From the NCBI GenBank assembly GCA_964620675.1, contig CAZUJU010000036.1, positions 1 through 38,830 of the forward strand: a stretch of DNA of 38,830 nucleotides, read 5' to 3'. The translations under genes and the position numbers were made by a program. Under the pieces are notes generated by a model. That model was not told where the DNA came from. It saw only the letters and a list, made by a program, of their open reading frames with translations, and made no database searches. Source of the stretch: CAYSFW01 sp964620675 (GTDB lineage Bacteria; Pseudomonadota; Gammaproteobacteria; UWMA-0217). Below are positions 15,840 to 23,478 of this stretch, in pieces. Within the stretch, counting starts at the first letter, position 1. Each line of letters begins with the position of its first letter.

Positions 15840-16105
15840 CAGCGCACGATGAAATCGATCACGATCTGCGCCGGACCTTGGTCGAGATACTGGATATCGA
15901 TCTGGTCGCCGTAGCGCGCGCGCATTTGCTCCAGCAGCGGGAGCGGGTTGTGGTCGTTGGTGAAGCGCATCCGCTCGCCGGGGCGTAGGGCATCGAGGGC
16001 ACCGAAAATGGCGGCGTGGCGAAAGCGCTTGGCGATACCGCGGGCATCAAAGGTGTAGATACCGTCGGTGCGGTCGTGATTGTGGGCGTGCTGTATCGTG
16101 ATCAT
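15839..16105 (-). CDS. DUF2249 (TusA-related) small protein
   Basis: An 88-aa protein with a His-rich start (HAHNH) and a DUF2249 domain: TFDARGIAKRFRHAAIFGALDALRPGERMRFTNDHNPLPLLEQM. The fold is TusA-like but the CPxP cysteine is absent, so it is not a sulfur carrier of the TusA kind. AAGGAG lies just upstream of the ATG. DUF2249 genes commonly occur beside haemerythrin, NnrS and denitrification genes under Dnr/FNR control, which matches the box at 16178. It is first gene of a two-gene operon with the membrane protein. Confidence 0.87.
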   Translation of the reverse strand: MITIQHAHNHDRTDGIYTFDARGIAKRFRHAAIFGALDALRPGERMRFTNDHNPLPLLEQMRARYGDQIDIQYLDQGPAQIVIDFIVR

Positions 16106-16177
16106 GAATACTCCTTATGTAGACGGAAATCAGGGGATTCGAAGTGCGACGTTACGCGGTCGAGCGCCGGCGGCTCA

Positions 16178-16191
16178 TTGACCCGGATCAA
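16178..16191 (-). promoter_or_regulatory. FNR/DNR-type box upstream of the DUF2249 operon
   Basis: TTGACCCGGATCAA matches the TTGAY-N4-ATCAA consensus. It is centred about 80 nt upstream of the DUF2249 start. A weak -10 (TAACGT, about 16154-16149 on the minus strand) would put the box near -42, as in class II activation. Confidence 0.65.
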
Positions 16192-16249
16192 TCGCCGAAC
16201 CGGATGAGCGAGGACCCGACATGGGAAAGTGAGAATCGAATCGTATTTA

Positions 16250-16282
16250 ATTATTGACAATCATTCGCATTCTCGCTACTGT
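16250..16282 (+). promoter_or_regulatory. Fur-type box overlapping the bfd promoter
   Basis: ATTATTGACAATCATTCGC (16250-16268) matches about 13 of 19 positions of the Fur consensus, with an exact AATCATT core. It covers the -35 TTGACA (16254-16259); a -10 TACTGT (16277-16282) follows after 17 nt. Iron-dependent repression of bfd is expected. Confidence 0.65.
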
Positions 16283-16308
16283 TTGTCCAGTGATTTTGAG
16301 GGCTTTCC

Positions 16309-16512
16309 ATGTACGTCTGTATTTGCAATGCGATCACTGACCACCAAGTCCGCCAGGCCCTAAGCCAGGGTAAGGAATCCATGCGCGACCTGCGTGACCA
16401 CCTTGGTGTGACATCGACTTGCGGTAAATGTGCAAAATGCGTCCGGCGACTGCTCAAGGAACATCAAGACACGCAAGAAAGCACCTGCGATCTCCAGCCT
16501 TGTATCGCCTGA
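16309..16512 (+). CDS. bfd: Bacterioferritin-associated ferredoxin
   Basis: A 67-aa [2Fe-2S] protein with the Bfd cysteine pattern: Cys4-x-Cys6 and Cys38-x2-Cys41 in TCGKCAKC, plus an extra Cys44. Bfd docks on bacterioferritin and reduces its haem so that stored ferric iron is released. It has a Fur-type promoter, as is usual for an iron-starvation gene, and bacterioferritin follows 150 nt downstream. The C-terminal tail after residue 52 contains two more cysteines. Confidence 0.94.
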   Translation: MYVCICNAITDHQVRQALSQGKESMRDLRDHLGVTSTCGKCAKCVRRLLKEHQDTQESTCDLQPCIA

Positions 16513-16662
16513 TCTAAGGGCTTCACCTATACTCCCGCGAGCCCTGTGACAGGGGCGTGCCGGTCGTCTATTAGCCAATTCTTCATCAGCCAAAGGCTCC
16601 GGTCGAATCATGTGTGCCGCATTGCGCCGGCGCATTGGCCAACATTTGCAGGAGATTTAGGT

Positions 16663-17142
16663 ATGCAAGGCGATAAGAAAGTCATCCAGATGCTCAATCA
16701 GGCGCTCGCCGTAGAGCTGACCGCGATCAACCAGTATTTTCTGCACGCGCGGATGTACAAGAACTGGGGCTTGAGTGCACTCGGCAAGCACGAGTACGAC
16801 GAGTCCATCGAAGAAATGCACCACGCCGATAAACTGATCGAGCGCATCCTGTTTCTCGAAGGCCTGCCGAACTTGCAAGATCTCGGCAAATTGATGATTG
16901 GCGAGAACGTCCCGGAATGCCTGGGCTGCGATCTCAAGCTGGAACAACAGGGGCGGGCCCACTATCTGGACGCGATTGCTTACTGCGAGAGCGTGCGCGA
17001 CTACGTGTCCCGCGAAATCCTGGCGGATATTCTCGAAGACACGGAAGAACACATCGACTACCTCGAAACCCAGCTCGAACTCGTCAATCAGCTCGGCCTG
17101 CAGAACTACTTGCAGAGCGCGATGGGTGAGATCGCCGGCTAA
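16663..17142 (+). CDS. bfr: Bacterioferritin with an altered ferroxidase ligand
   Basis: A 159-aa four-helix iron-storage subunit that assembles as 24-mers with haem between subunit pairs. The haem ligand Met52 is present in EEMHHAD. Of the ferroxidase ligands, Glu18, Glu51, His54, Glu94 and His130 align with E. coli Bfr, but the position of Glu127, a bridging ligand, is Thr (EDTEEHIDYLE). Either neighbouring Glu128 substitutes or oxidation is impaired. GGAG lies about 9 nt upstream of the ATG at 16663. A short hairpin (CCCTG-TGA-CAGGG, 16542-16554) lies between bfd and bfr. Confidence 0.93.
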   Translation: MQGDKKVIQMLNQALAVELTAINQYFLHARMYKNWGLSALGKHEYDESIEEMHHADKLIERILFLEGLPNLQDLGKLMIGENVPECLGCDLKLEQQGRAHYLDAIAYCESVRDYVSREILADILEDTEEHIDYLETQLELVNQLGLQNYLQSAMGEIAG

Positions 17143-17160
17143 CCGCTGCTGCTCCTCTCT

Positions 17161-17198
17161 GCGGGCGTTGGCGCGCGGGCGTTGGCGCGCTGGCGTTG
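17161..17198. repeat. 14-bp tandem repeat, about 2.7 copies
   Basis: GCGGGCGTTGGCGC occurs twice head-to-tail (17161-17174, 17175-17188), followed by a partial copy GCTGGCGTTG. It lies in the spacer between the convergent bfr and carbonic-anhydrase-like genes. It is probably replication slippage with no function. Confidence 0.8.
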
Positions 17199-17290
17199 AG
17201 TCGTTAGCGCCGACCATCGTCCGAATGTTCCGCCGCGTGGTGCCGCCCAGACGCGCGTGAGCCCTGCCGCGCGTCGGCGGGGGCGGGCAG

Positions 17291-17722
17291 CTAGAACTCG
17301 TTGCGTAAGCGCTTGTAACCCCTGACCAATTTGTGGTTTGCGTGGGCCAAGCGTTCCGAAACGCGGGCCTGATCGGGGGTGACCGGGGTGGTTTTGGCGA
17401 GCTCCACATTCGAGTGAATGTTGGTTGTCGACGGGATATAAAAACCTGGCGGCACCGTACAGCCTTCGACCACCGAATTGTGCCGGACCACCGAGCCGTC
17501 GCCGACCTGGCAGTGGCCGTGGACGACCGAGCGATGCGCGATCGAGGTGTTGCGGCCAATCAGCACGCCACCCCCATCCTGAATATTCGATCCGACCCCG
17601 ATCACGATCGCCTCCATGTCGAAAGTTAGACTGCCACCTTGCCGCGGAGAATCGCGGTTGGGTCGATAAACGCGGTTTCTTGGATCGTTGGGAGATCGCT
17701 CGTCGGTATTTTTTGGGATCAT
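17291..17722 (-). CDS. Shortened gamma-carbonic-anhydrase-like beta-helix protein
   Basis: A 143-aa left-handed beta-helix-type protein of the gamma carbonic anhydrase/CcmM family. Recognisable family pieces are GSNIQDG, IGRNTSIAHRSVVHG, IRHN-like VVRHNSVVEGCTVPPGFYIPST and a C-terminal helix. Compared with the family it lacks the segment after QDG that holds the first zinc histidine, and about one to two coils after QVGDG. Two of the three zinc-site histidines remain (IAHRSVVHG). A strong AGGAG precedes the ATG, so it looks translated. It may be a decayed gene, a partner subunit or a non-catalytic scaffold. It is divergent from a SulP transporter, which suggests bicarbonate handling. Confidence 0.75.
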   Translation of the reverse strand: MIPKNTDERSPNDPRNRVYRPNRDSPRQGGSLTFDMEAIVIGVGSNIQDGGGVLIGRNTSIAHRSVVHGHCQVGDGSVVRHNSVVEGCTVPPGFYIPSTTNIHSNVELAKTTPVTPDQARVSERLAHANHKLVRGYKRLRNEF

Positions 17723-17827
17723 GTCAAGTACTCCTGTTGGGATTGGGCAGACGATTGCGCGTTTGGTAAGCTGCTGCGGCTTAATACTTGACTATTGCGA
17801 AACGCAACATTTCGGATACCCGCTTGC

Positions 17828-19957
17828 ATGTCGAACCACGCTTTGCTGCTTCGCTTGTTTCCATTTCTGGCCTGGTTTCCCGTTAATTCAATCACTTTGC
17901 GCGGCGATCTGATTGCGGGCGTCACTGGTGCGTTGGTGTTGGTGCCGAAGGCAATGGCCTACGCCCAGCTGTCGGGCTTGCCGGTCTATTTTGGACTTTA
18001 CGTGGCGTTGGTGCCGGCGATTCTCGGCGCATTGTGGGGATCCTCCCGGCAGCTCGCGACCGGACCGGTCGCGATCGTGTCGTTGATGACCGCCGCCGCG
18101 ATTACCCCGTTCGCCGTACCTTTTTCTCAAGAATTCATCGGCTTGGCGTTGCTTCTGGCACTGATGGTGGGGGTGATTCAGCTCAGTCTGGGGGTTTTCA
18201 AGTTAGGGGTGATCGTCAACTTCGTCTCGCATCCGGTCATTCTTGGGTTTATGAACGCCGCGGCGATCATCATCGCGCTGTCGCAACTGGATATGTTGCT
18301 CGGCATTCCCAAGGGGCGCAGCGACTCCTTTCTTTATGATATCTGGGAGATGTTCCGCTACCTGCCCGATGCGCATCTGCCGACGCTCGCAATGTCGGTT
18401 TTTGCCCTGGCTTTGATGCTCGGCCTGAAAAAAATTCCGGCGTTGTCGAAGCTCAGCGTTTTGGTCGCGGTGGTGGTGACGATCGTGGTGAGCGCGCTGA
18501 TCGGGTTCGAACATACCACCCGTGGCACGCCGGAGCATGTCGCGGATCCGGCGGCCAAGGCGATGATCAGCGCCCACCTCGAGACCCACCAGCGCATCCT
18601 CGACCTGGGTGTCGAAGTGACGACTCTCTCGGCCGATCTGCGCCAGGCGCGCAAGGCGAATGACGCGCGTCGTGTCGCCGATCTCGAATACATTACCGAG
18701 TTGATGCACCTGGAGGTGAGTAAGCTCGAGGAAGAAAACAAAAAGCGACTGCACGCGATTCGTAAGATGCAGTTTGTTCGCAGCAGTGCTGACGAACAGG
18801 TCAGCGCGATGCTTTATTTGCGCGATCAGGTGCCGCCAGGTATTGCAACCGACGGTCGCGGCTGGCATGTGAAAAATCTGGAGAAAGGCGAAATCCGCTT
18901 GTCCGGTGGCGGTGACGTCGTGGGTAGGATTCCGTCCGGATTGCCGGCTTTCCGAGTTCCCCCGTTGAGTCTCGATATGGTGCTGCAACTGCTATCGGCC
19001 GCAGTCATTATCGCGTTGGTGGCGTTTATGGAATCGATTTCGATGGCGAAGGCGCTGGCCGCCAAGACCAAGCAACGCCTCGATCCCAATCAGGAACTGA
19101 TCGGTCAGGGCCTTGCCAATATCGGCGGGTCGTTCTTTCAGTCCTACCCGGCATGCGGTTCGTTCACGGGTTCGGCCATCAATCTGCAAGCCGGCGCGAA
19201 AACCGGTTTTGCGATGGTGTTCAACGGGCTCTTTGTCGGCGTCACATTGCTGTTTCTGACGTCCTATCTATATCACCTGCCCAAGGCGACACTGGCTATC
19301 ATTATTCTGCTCGCGGTTACGAGTCTGATCACACCGAAGGCACTCAAGCATACCTGGCAGGCGAGTAAGCTTGACGGCATCGTCGCGTTGACGACCTTCG
19401 TCGTCACTCTGCTGGCCGCGCCGCATTTGGACCAAGGCATTCTGCTCGGTGCCGGTCTCGCGATCCTCCTGTTCCTGTACCGGACGATGAAGCCACGCGT
19501 CGCACAACTCGGACGTTACCGTGACGGAACTCTGCGCGACATCAAGGTCAATCCGGACCTGCCGACAAGTCCGCGGATCATCGCAATGCGTTTTGACGGT
19601 TCACTCTATTTCGCCAACGTCGCTTATTTCGAGGATAACGTGCTGGAATTGGTCGCTGCGAAACCCGATGCCAAATTTTTCCTTGTGGTCGGCGACGCCA
19701 TCAACCAGCTCGATGCCTCGGGAGAGGAGGTCGTGCACCACCTGGTCGAGCGCTTACGCGACAACGGCGTCGAGCTCGTTTTCTCCGGCTTGAAAAAGCA
19801 GGTGCTCGATGTCATGCGCAATACCGGGCTGTTTGAGCTGATTGGTCAGAACAACATCTTTGCGACCGAAGACCAAGCGATTGCCGCAATCTATGATCGT
19901 CTCGGCGGCGCGTCGGGCGGCGACGAGGCCTTTCGCGGGGCGCCTTCGCGCGCTTAG
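17828..19957 (+). CDS. SulP-family anion transporter with STAS domain and coiled-coil insert
   Basis: A 709-aa inner-membrane transporter. The N-terminal SulP core (residues about 15-225 and 380-560, about 12-14 helices) is followed by a cytoplasmic STAS domain (about 570-690, DAINQLDASGEE). Unusually, a charged insert of about 125-150 residues (about 225-380) separates the two parts of the core, with heptad-like stretches such as DLRQARKANDARRVADLEY and KLEEENKKRLHAIRK. SulP proteins carry sulfate or, as in BicA, bicarbonate. A carbonic-anhydrase-like neighbour favours bicarbonate in an autotroph, but sulfate cannot be excluded. The ATG at 17828 is preferred over an upstream TTG. Confidence 0.88.
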   Translation: MSNHALLLRLFPFLAWFPVNSITLRGDLIAGVTGALVLVPKAMAYAQLSGLPVYFGLYVALVPAILGALWGSSRQLATGPVAIVSLMTAAAITPFAVPFSQEFIGLALLLALMVGVIQLSLGVFKLGVIVNFVSHPVILGFMNAAAIIIALSQLDMLLGIPKGRSDSFLYDIWEMFRYLPDAHLPTLAMSVFALALMLGLKKIPALSKLSVLVAVVVTIVVSALIGFEHTTRGTPEHVADPAAKAMISAHLETHQRILDLGVEVTTLSADLRQARKANDARRVADLEYITELMHLEVSKLEEENKKRLHAIRKMQFVRSSADEQVSAMLYLRDQVPPGIATDGRGWHVKNLEKGEIRLSGGGDVVGRIPSGLPAFRVPPLSLDMVLQLLSAAVIIALVAFMESISMAKALAAKTKQRLDPNQELIGQGLANIGGSFFQSYPACGSFTGSAINLQAGAKTGFAMVFNGLFVGVTLLFLTSYLYHLPKATLAIIILLAVTSLITPKALKHTWQASKLDGIVALTTFVVTLLAAPHLDQGILLGAGLAILLFLYRTMKPRVAQLGRYRDGTLRDIKVNPDLPTSPRIIAMRFDGSLYFANVAYFEDNVLELVAAKPDAKFFLVVGDAINQLDASGEEVVHHLVERLRDNGVELVFSGLKKQVLDVMRNTGLFELIGQNNIFATEDQAIAAIYDRLGGASGGDEAFRGAPSRA

Positions 19958-19969
19958 AGGCTAAACCGG

Positions 19970-21553
19970 CTAGTTGATCAACATGCCCTTGATCGCGAAA
20001 AACAGAAACGCAGCCATAAATGCCGAGGCCGGCACCGTGATCACCCAGGCGGCGACAATTTTGAACACCTGCGAGCGTTTGACGAGTTCCTGACGATAAA
20101 CGCTGCGCAATCCCTTGCGTTCGATCTTGGAAAAGTGAGCGGGATCCAGGCTGAGCTTGGCGTCGTGTTTGAGTTCGCGCAGCATCTGGCCTTTCTCGTC
20201 AACCGAGGCTTTGGAGAACTTCACCAGAAAGGCGTCGATCGCCGCCTGATCGTCTTCGGGATGGTGGGCCTTGATCTCGTCGAGCATCCGCGCATACTGG
20301 CTCTTCAACAACTCGCGGAGAAACCCGACTCCGAAAACCGCGCCGACGGCCACATGCGTGGTGCTGACAGGCAGTCCCAACTGGCTCGCGATGATCACCG
20401 TGATGGTTGCCGCCATGGCGATGCAGTAGGCGCGCATTTTGTCGAGTTCGGTGATTTCGGAACCGACGGTGCGGATCACTTTGGGGCCGAACAGGCCGAG
20501 ACCGAGTGCGATCCCGAGTGCACCGACGACCATCACCCACAGTGGAATCGGTGCGGCCTTGGCGATCTCGCCGGTGCCGGACGAGACGACGTCGACGATG
20601 GCCGCCAGCGGCCCCACCGCATTGGCGACGTCATTGGACCCGTGGGCGAAACTTAATAGCGCCGCGGCGAAAATCAGCGGAATGGTGAACAACTGATTGA
20701 CTCCTTCCTTGGAGTTGACGATTTGGCGTGCCGGGTGCGCCAGGCGCCGCTTGACCAGATATAGCACCGCGATCGCCACCGCCAATCCCACCGCAAGCGC
20801 CTGAAATACCGTAACCCGCCAGAGTTGGTTGAGCCCTTTGAGCATGAGATAGGCGCCGAACGCGAAGGCCATGCAGGCGACGAGGTAGGGTACGGTCGTG
20901 CGCGCCGCCGCGGCGAGGTCGCTCTTGTACGTGATGGTGCGCTTGATGATGTATAGAAATGTCGCGGCGATAATCCCGCCCATGAACGGGGAGATGACCC
21001 AACTGGCAACGATCTTGCCGACCGTATCCCAGTTGGCGATGGCGAATCCGCTCGACGCGATACCGGCACCAAGCAGCGCACCGACGATCGAGTGAGTCGT
21101 CGAAACCGGTGCGCCCATGATCGTGGCAACATTCAGCCAGATCGCGGCGGCCAACAGCGCGGCCATCATGACCCAGAGAAACGTATCGGCGTCCGGGATC
21201 ATATTGGGATCGATGATGCCACTGCGAATCGTGCCGATCACCTCGCCGCCAGCGATGATTGCGCCGGACGCCTCGAAAATCGCCGCAATGATCAAGGCAC
21301 CCGTCAGCGTCAATGCGCGCGAGCCGACCGCGGGACCGACGTTGTTGGCGACATCGTTGGCGCCGATATTCATCGCCATGTAACCGCCAATCATCGCGGC
21401 GATGACGATAAATAGGCTGCCGTGTGCCTCGCCCCGTACGAGGGTGTAGAACATGACCCCGATGATGAACAGCAAGCCCATACCGAGACGAAACAGCTCG
21501 ATCCGGCCCTTTTTTGTGGCCTTTTCGAGCTGATTGATATGTTTCAGTTCCAT
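19970..21553 (-). CDS. pit: PiT-family inorganic phosphate transporter
   Basis: A 527-aa membrane protein of the PHO4/PiT family, a phosphate:cation symporter. It shows the duplicated signatures GANDVANNVGPAVGS plus PVSTTHSIVGALLG and HGSNDVANAVGPLAAI plus PVSTTHVAVGAVFG. A long cytoplasmic helical loop of about 90 residues lies before the last membrane helix. It is convergent with the SulP gene, 12 nt between stop codons. A Pho-box-like direct repeat lies 36 nt upstream of its start. Confidence 0.93.
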   Translation of the reverse strand: MELKHINQLEKATKKGRIELFRLGMGLLFIIGVMFYTLVRGEAHGSLFIVIAAMIGGYMAMNIGANDVANNVGPAVGSRALTLTGALIIAAIFEASGAIIAGGEVIGTIRSGIIDPNMIPDADTFLWVMMAALLAAAIWLNVATIMGAPVSTTHSIVGALLGAGIASSGFAIANWDTVGKIVASWVISPFMGGIIAATFLYIIKRTITYKSDLAAAARTTVPYLVACMAFAFGAYLMLKGLNQLWRVTVFQALAVGLAVAIAVLYLVKRRLAHPARQIVNSKEGVNQLFTIPLIFAAALLSFAHGSNDVANAVGPLAAIVDVVSSGTGEIAKAAPIPLWVMVVGALGIALGLGLFGPKVIRTVGSEITELDKMRAYCIAMAATITVIIASQLGLPVSTTHVAVGAVFGVGFLRELLKSQYARMLDEIKAHHPEDDQAAIDAFLVKFSKASVDEKGQMLRELKHDAKLSLDPAHFSKIERKGLRSVYRQELVKRSQVFKIVAAWVITVPASAFMAAFLFFAIKGMLIN

Positions 21554-21588
21554 AATGTCTTTTTAACTCTGGCGGACGTGCGGGTATT

Positions 21589-21606
21589 GTTTCAGAAATA
21601 TTTCAG
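21589..21606 (-). promoter_or_regulatory. Pho-box-like direct repeat upstream of pit
   Basis: Read on the minus strand, CTGAAAT-ATTT-CTGAAAC has two 7-bp direct repeats spaced by 4 nt, the architecture of a PhoB box (consensus CTGTCAT-N4-CTGTCAY). The first half matches 5 of 7 and the second about 5 of 7 positions. No good -10 box is seen, so repression or a chance match are both possible. Confidence 0.35.
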
Positions 21607-21649
21607 TAACCCAATCGTCCGGAAGGTTAATACAAGGAGGTGTTGCGAA

Positions 21650-21691
21650 ATGTCACCTACAGGGCGGGATCGAACGCGTAGATACGCGTAA
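21650..21691 (+). other. 13-codon micro-ORF with perfect Shine-Dalgarno
   Basis: AAGGAGGTG (21634-21642) lies 7 nt before an ATG that opens a 13-aa frame, MSPTGRDRTRRYA, ending in TAA. Its end overlaps a small hairpin ACGCGT-AGAT-ACGCGT (21674-21689). It lies in the 222-nt gap between pit and ccmI, reading toward the 3' end of ccmI. No following gene exists for it to lead. It may be chance or a small peptide or RNA. Confidence 0.3.
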
Positions 21692-21738
21692 GTGCAAGGC
21701 GGAAAAGGGGGTGAGAGGACGCAGGGAGCAGGCAGGGG

Positions 21739-21765
21739 CCCGAGCGGCTTGTGGCCGCTCGGGCG
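21739..21765 (-). terminator. Hairpin after the ccm operon
   Basis: GCCCGAGCGGC (21739-21749) pairs perfectly with 21755-21765 around a 5-nt loop. It begins 10 nt beyond the ccmI stop codon. No T-tract follows on the minus strand, so it is a likely but not canonical terminator. Confidence 0.6.
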
Positions 21766-21775
21766 AAGCGGGTTT

Positions 21776-23035
21776 CTAAATTACCCGGTCGATGGTGATT
21801 GCCACGCCGGCGTTTTCTTGTGGCGCGACCGGGGTGCTCAAGCCTTCGAGGTCGCCGGGTTGCGGCATCGGATTGCCGGCTTTCGAGATGCGCGCGACGA
21901 TGACGATGCGGGGAAACTGGGAGAGTTTGCGCTCCGGTGTCATCGAGGCGGTATCGTCGAGCGTGACTTCAACCGGGAGCTCGCTGATCTTGTATCGACG
22001 TGCGGCGATCGGCATCGGTGGGCCGGCGGCATCGCGGGCAAAGATGAATACGGTGTCGTCGGGGTCAATCCGGGGCAGGAGGTCGTCGGCGACCTTGATC
22101 GCGACCGACACCCGCGCGCCGGCCTGGCTGCCTTCGGCGGGTGCGGCCGGCGGTGACGCCACCGATGGGCTGGCGGTCGTTTCCGGCGCTTGCGGCGCTG
22201 AGCCACCGAGTTTCTCGCGAAGCTGGGCGATCGCTTGATCCAGCATCGCGCTCGATTCGGGGTTTCCCTCCAGAGCGGTTCGCGCCCGCTGCCAGTACCC
22301 AATGGCCTCGGCGTATTCACTGCGTTGGTCAGCGGCGATGCCCGCTAGCCACAGCGCCTCGGGGTGGTCGGGTTCGATCGCGAGCGCCTCGTTGACGACC
22401 TGAAGCGCGAGGGCATCGACCTGACCGTCGTTGGTCATTGTCAGGGCGTCGGCGTATTGCACCAGAATGCCGGCGTTGTCCTTTACCTGCGCATAGACCT
22501 TGCCCATCGCGTCCGCGGCCTTGTCGTACTGCTCCAGCGACATGTAGGAACGTGCCAAGGTATACCAGCCCTCGACGTTTTCCGGTTCGTCCGCGAGCTT
22601 TTTTTCCAGGGTGCCGATCATCGCTTCCAGCGAGGGCAGGTCGCCCGCGCTGTGTCCGGCGCCTGCGGATTGTGCCGATCCCGTGTGATTGATCAATACC
22701 GGCGTGCCGATTTCGAGGTACACCGCGACCGCGAGCACCGGCACGAGCAGTGCCACCAGCGCGCCGATCCAGCGCGCCCGTGGCGGGGCCGCGCTGCTGG
22801 CGGTCGGGTCGAGTTGTTGCAGGAGTTCGCTGCCGAGACGGTTCCGCGCGGCCTCGTATTCGGGTTGCGCGAGCGCACCACGTGCCTGTTGCTCGCGCAG
22901 TAGATCGAGCGCTTCGAGGCTGTGGTTGAGCGACTGCTTGGGATGCGCGCGGCGGGCACGCAGCAGAGGCGGCACCAGCATCCATAGGGCGAGAAACACC
23001 AGCAAGGTCGCGGCGATGGCAAATATTGTGGTCAT
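21776..23035 (-). CDS. ccmI: Cytochrome c maturation protein CcmI
   Basis: A 419-aa inner-membrane protein with two N-terminal helices (about residues 4-24 and 88-110), a leucine-zipper-like loop between them (HSLEALDLLREQQARGAL), TPR repeats (about 130-260) and a C-terminal beta-rich domain, joined by a Pro/Ala linker. CcmI binds the apocytochrome C terminus and presents the CxxCH site to CcmF-CcmH. It is last gene of the ccm operon, 17 nt after ccmH. Confidence 0.93.
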   Translation of the reverse strand: MTTIFAIAATLLVFLALWMLVPPLLRARRAHPKQSLNHSLEALDLLREQQARGALAQPEYEAARNRLGSELLQQLDPTASSAAPPRARWIGALVALLVPVLAVAVYLEIGTPVLINHTGSAQSAGAGHSAGDLPSLEAMIGTLEKKLADEPENVEGWYTLARSYMSLEQYDKAADAMGKVYAQVKDNAGILVQYADALTMTNDGQVDALALQVVNEALAIEPDHPEALWLAGIAADQRSEYAEAIGYWQRARTALEGNPESSAMLDQAIAQLREKLGGSAPQAPETTASPSVASPPAAPAEGSQAGARVSVAIKVADDLLPRIDPDDTVFIFARDAAGPPMPIAARRYKISELPVEVTLDDTASMTPERKLSQFPRIVIVARISKAGNPMPQPGDLEGLSTPVAPQENAGVAITIDRVI

Positions 23036-23052
23036 GCGTGATTTAGTAATGG

Positions 23053-23478
23053 TTAAGCCGGTTCGTCGCCGTCATCCGCTTCACCCGGTTTCAGGTGATG
23101 GCGACGCACGAAGATAATGGCGGTCAGTAAGCCAACGGCGAGGATGACGAAGGGGCCGATCCACAACAACAGCGTGTTGGACTGGACCGGCGGGCGGTAC
23201 AGAACGAAATCGCCGTAACGCACGACCATGAAGTCGAGTATCTCGGCATCGCTTTTCCCTTCCCGGAGCATGCGGTGGACTTCCTCGCGCAGATCGCGTG
23301 CAAGTTCCGCGTCGGAGTCGGCGAGATTCTGGTTTTGGCACACCAGACACCGTAGCTCGGCGATCAGGTCCTTGAAACGGGCTTCTTCCGTGGCGCTCGC
23401 GAACGCTCGATCAGAAATGCCGCCGGCCCAGGCGAACGGCGTTATGATCAAAATCAACCCAAGTACGAACGCTTTCAT
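23053..23478 (-). CDS. ccmH: Cytochrome c maturation protein CcmH
   Basis: A 141-aa protein with a signal-like N-terminal helix, the redox motif LRCLVC (Cys44, Cys47) in the three-helix periplasmic domain, and one C-terminal membrane helix. It keeps apocytochrome thiols reduced for haem attachment. The start overlaps the ccmG stop (ATGA). This is the short CcmH form; the TPR part is the separate ccmI. Confidence 0.95.
   Translation of the reverse strand: MKAFVLGLILIITPFAWAGGISDRAFASATEEARFKDLIAELRCLVCQNQNLADSDAELARDLREEVHRMLREGKSDAEILDFMVVRYGDFVLYRPPVQSNTLLLWIGPFVILAVGLLTAIIFVRRHHLKPGEADDGDEPA

Noticed and set aside
17161..17198. CRISPR array
   Set aside because: The repeats are 14 bp, directly joined without spacers, and only about 2.7 copies.
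17795..17827. TTG start for the SulP gene at 17795
   Set aside because: The ATG at 17828 gives the usual N terminus; the extra 11 residues have no support.
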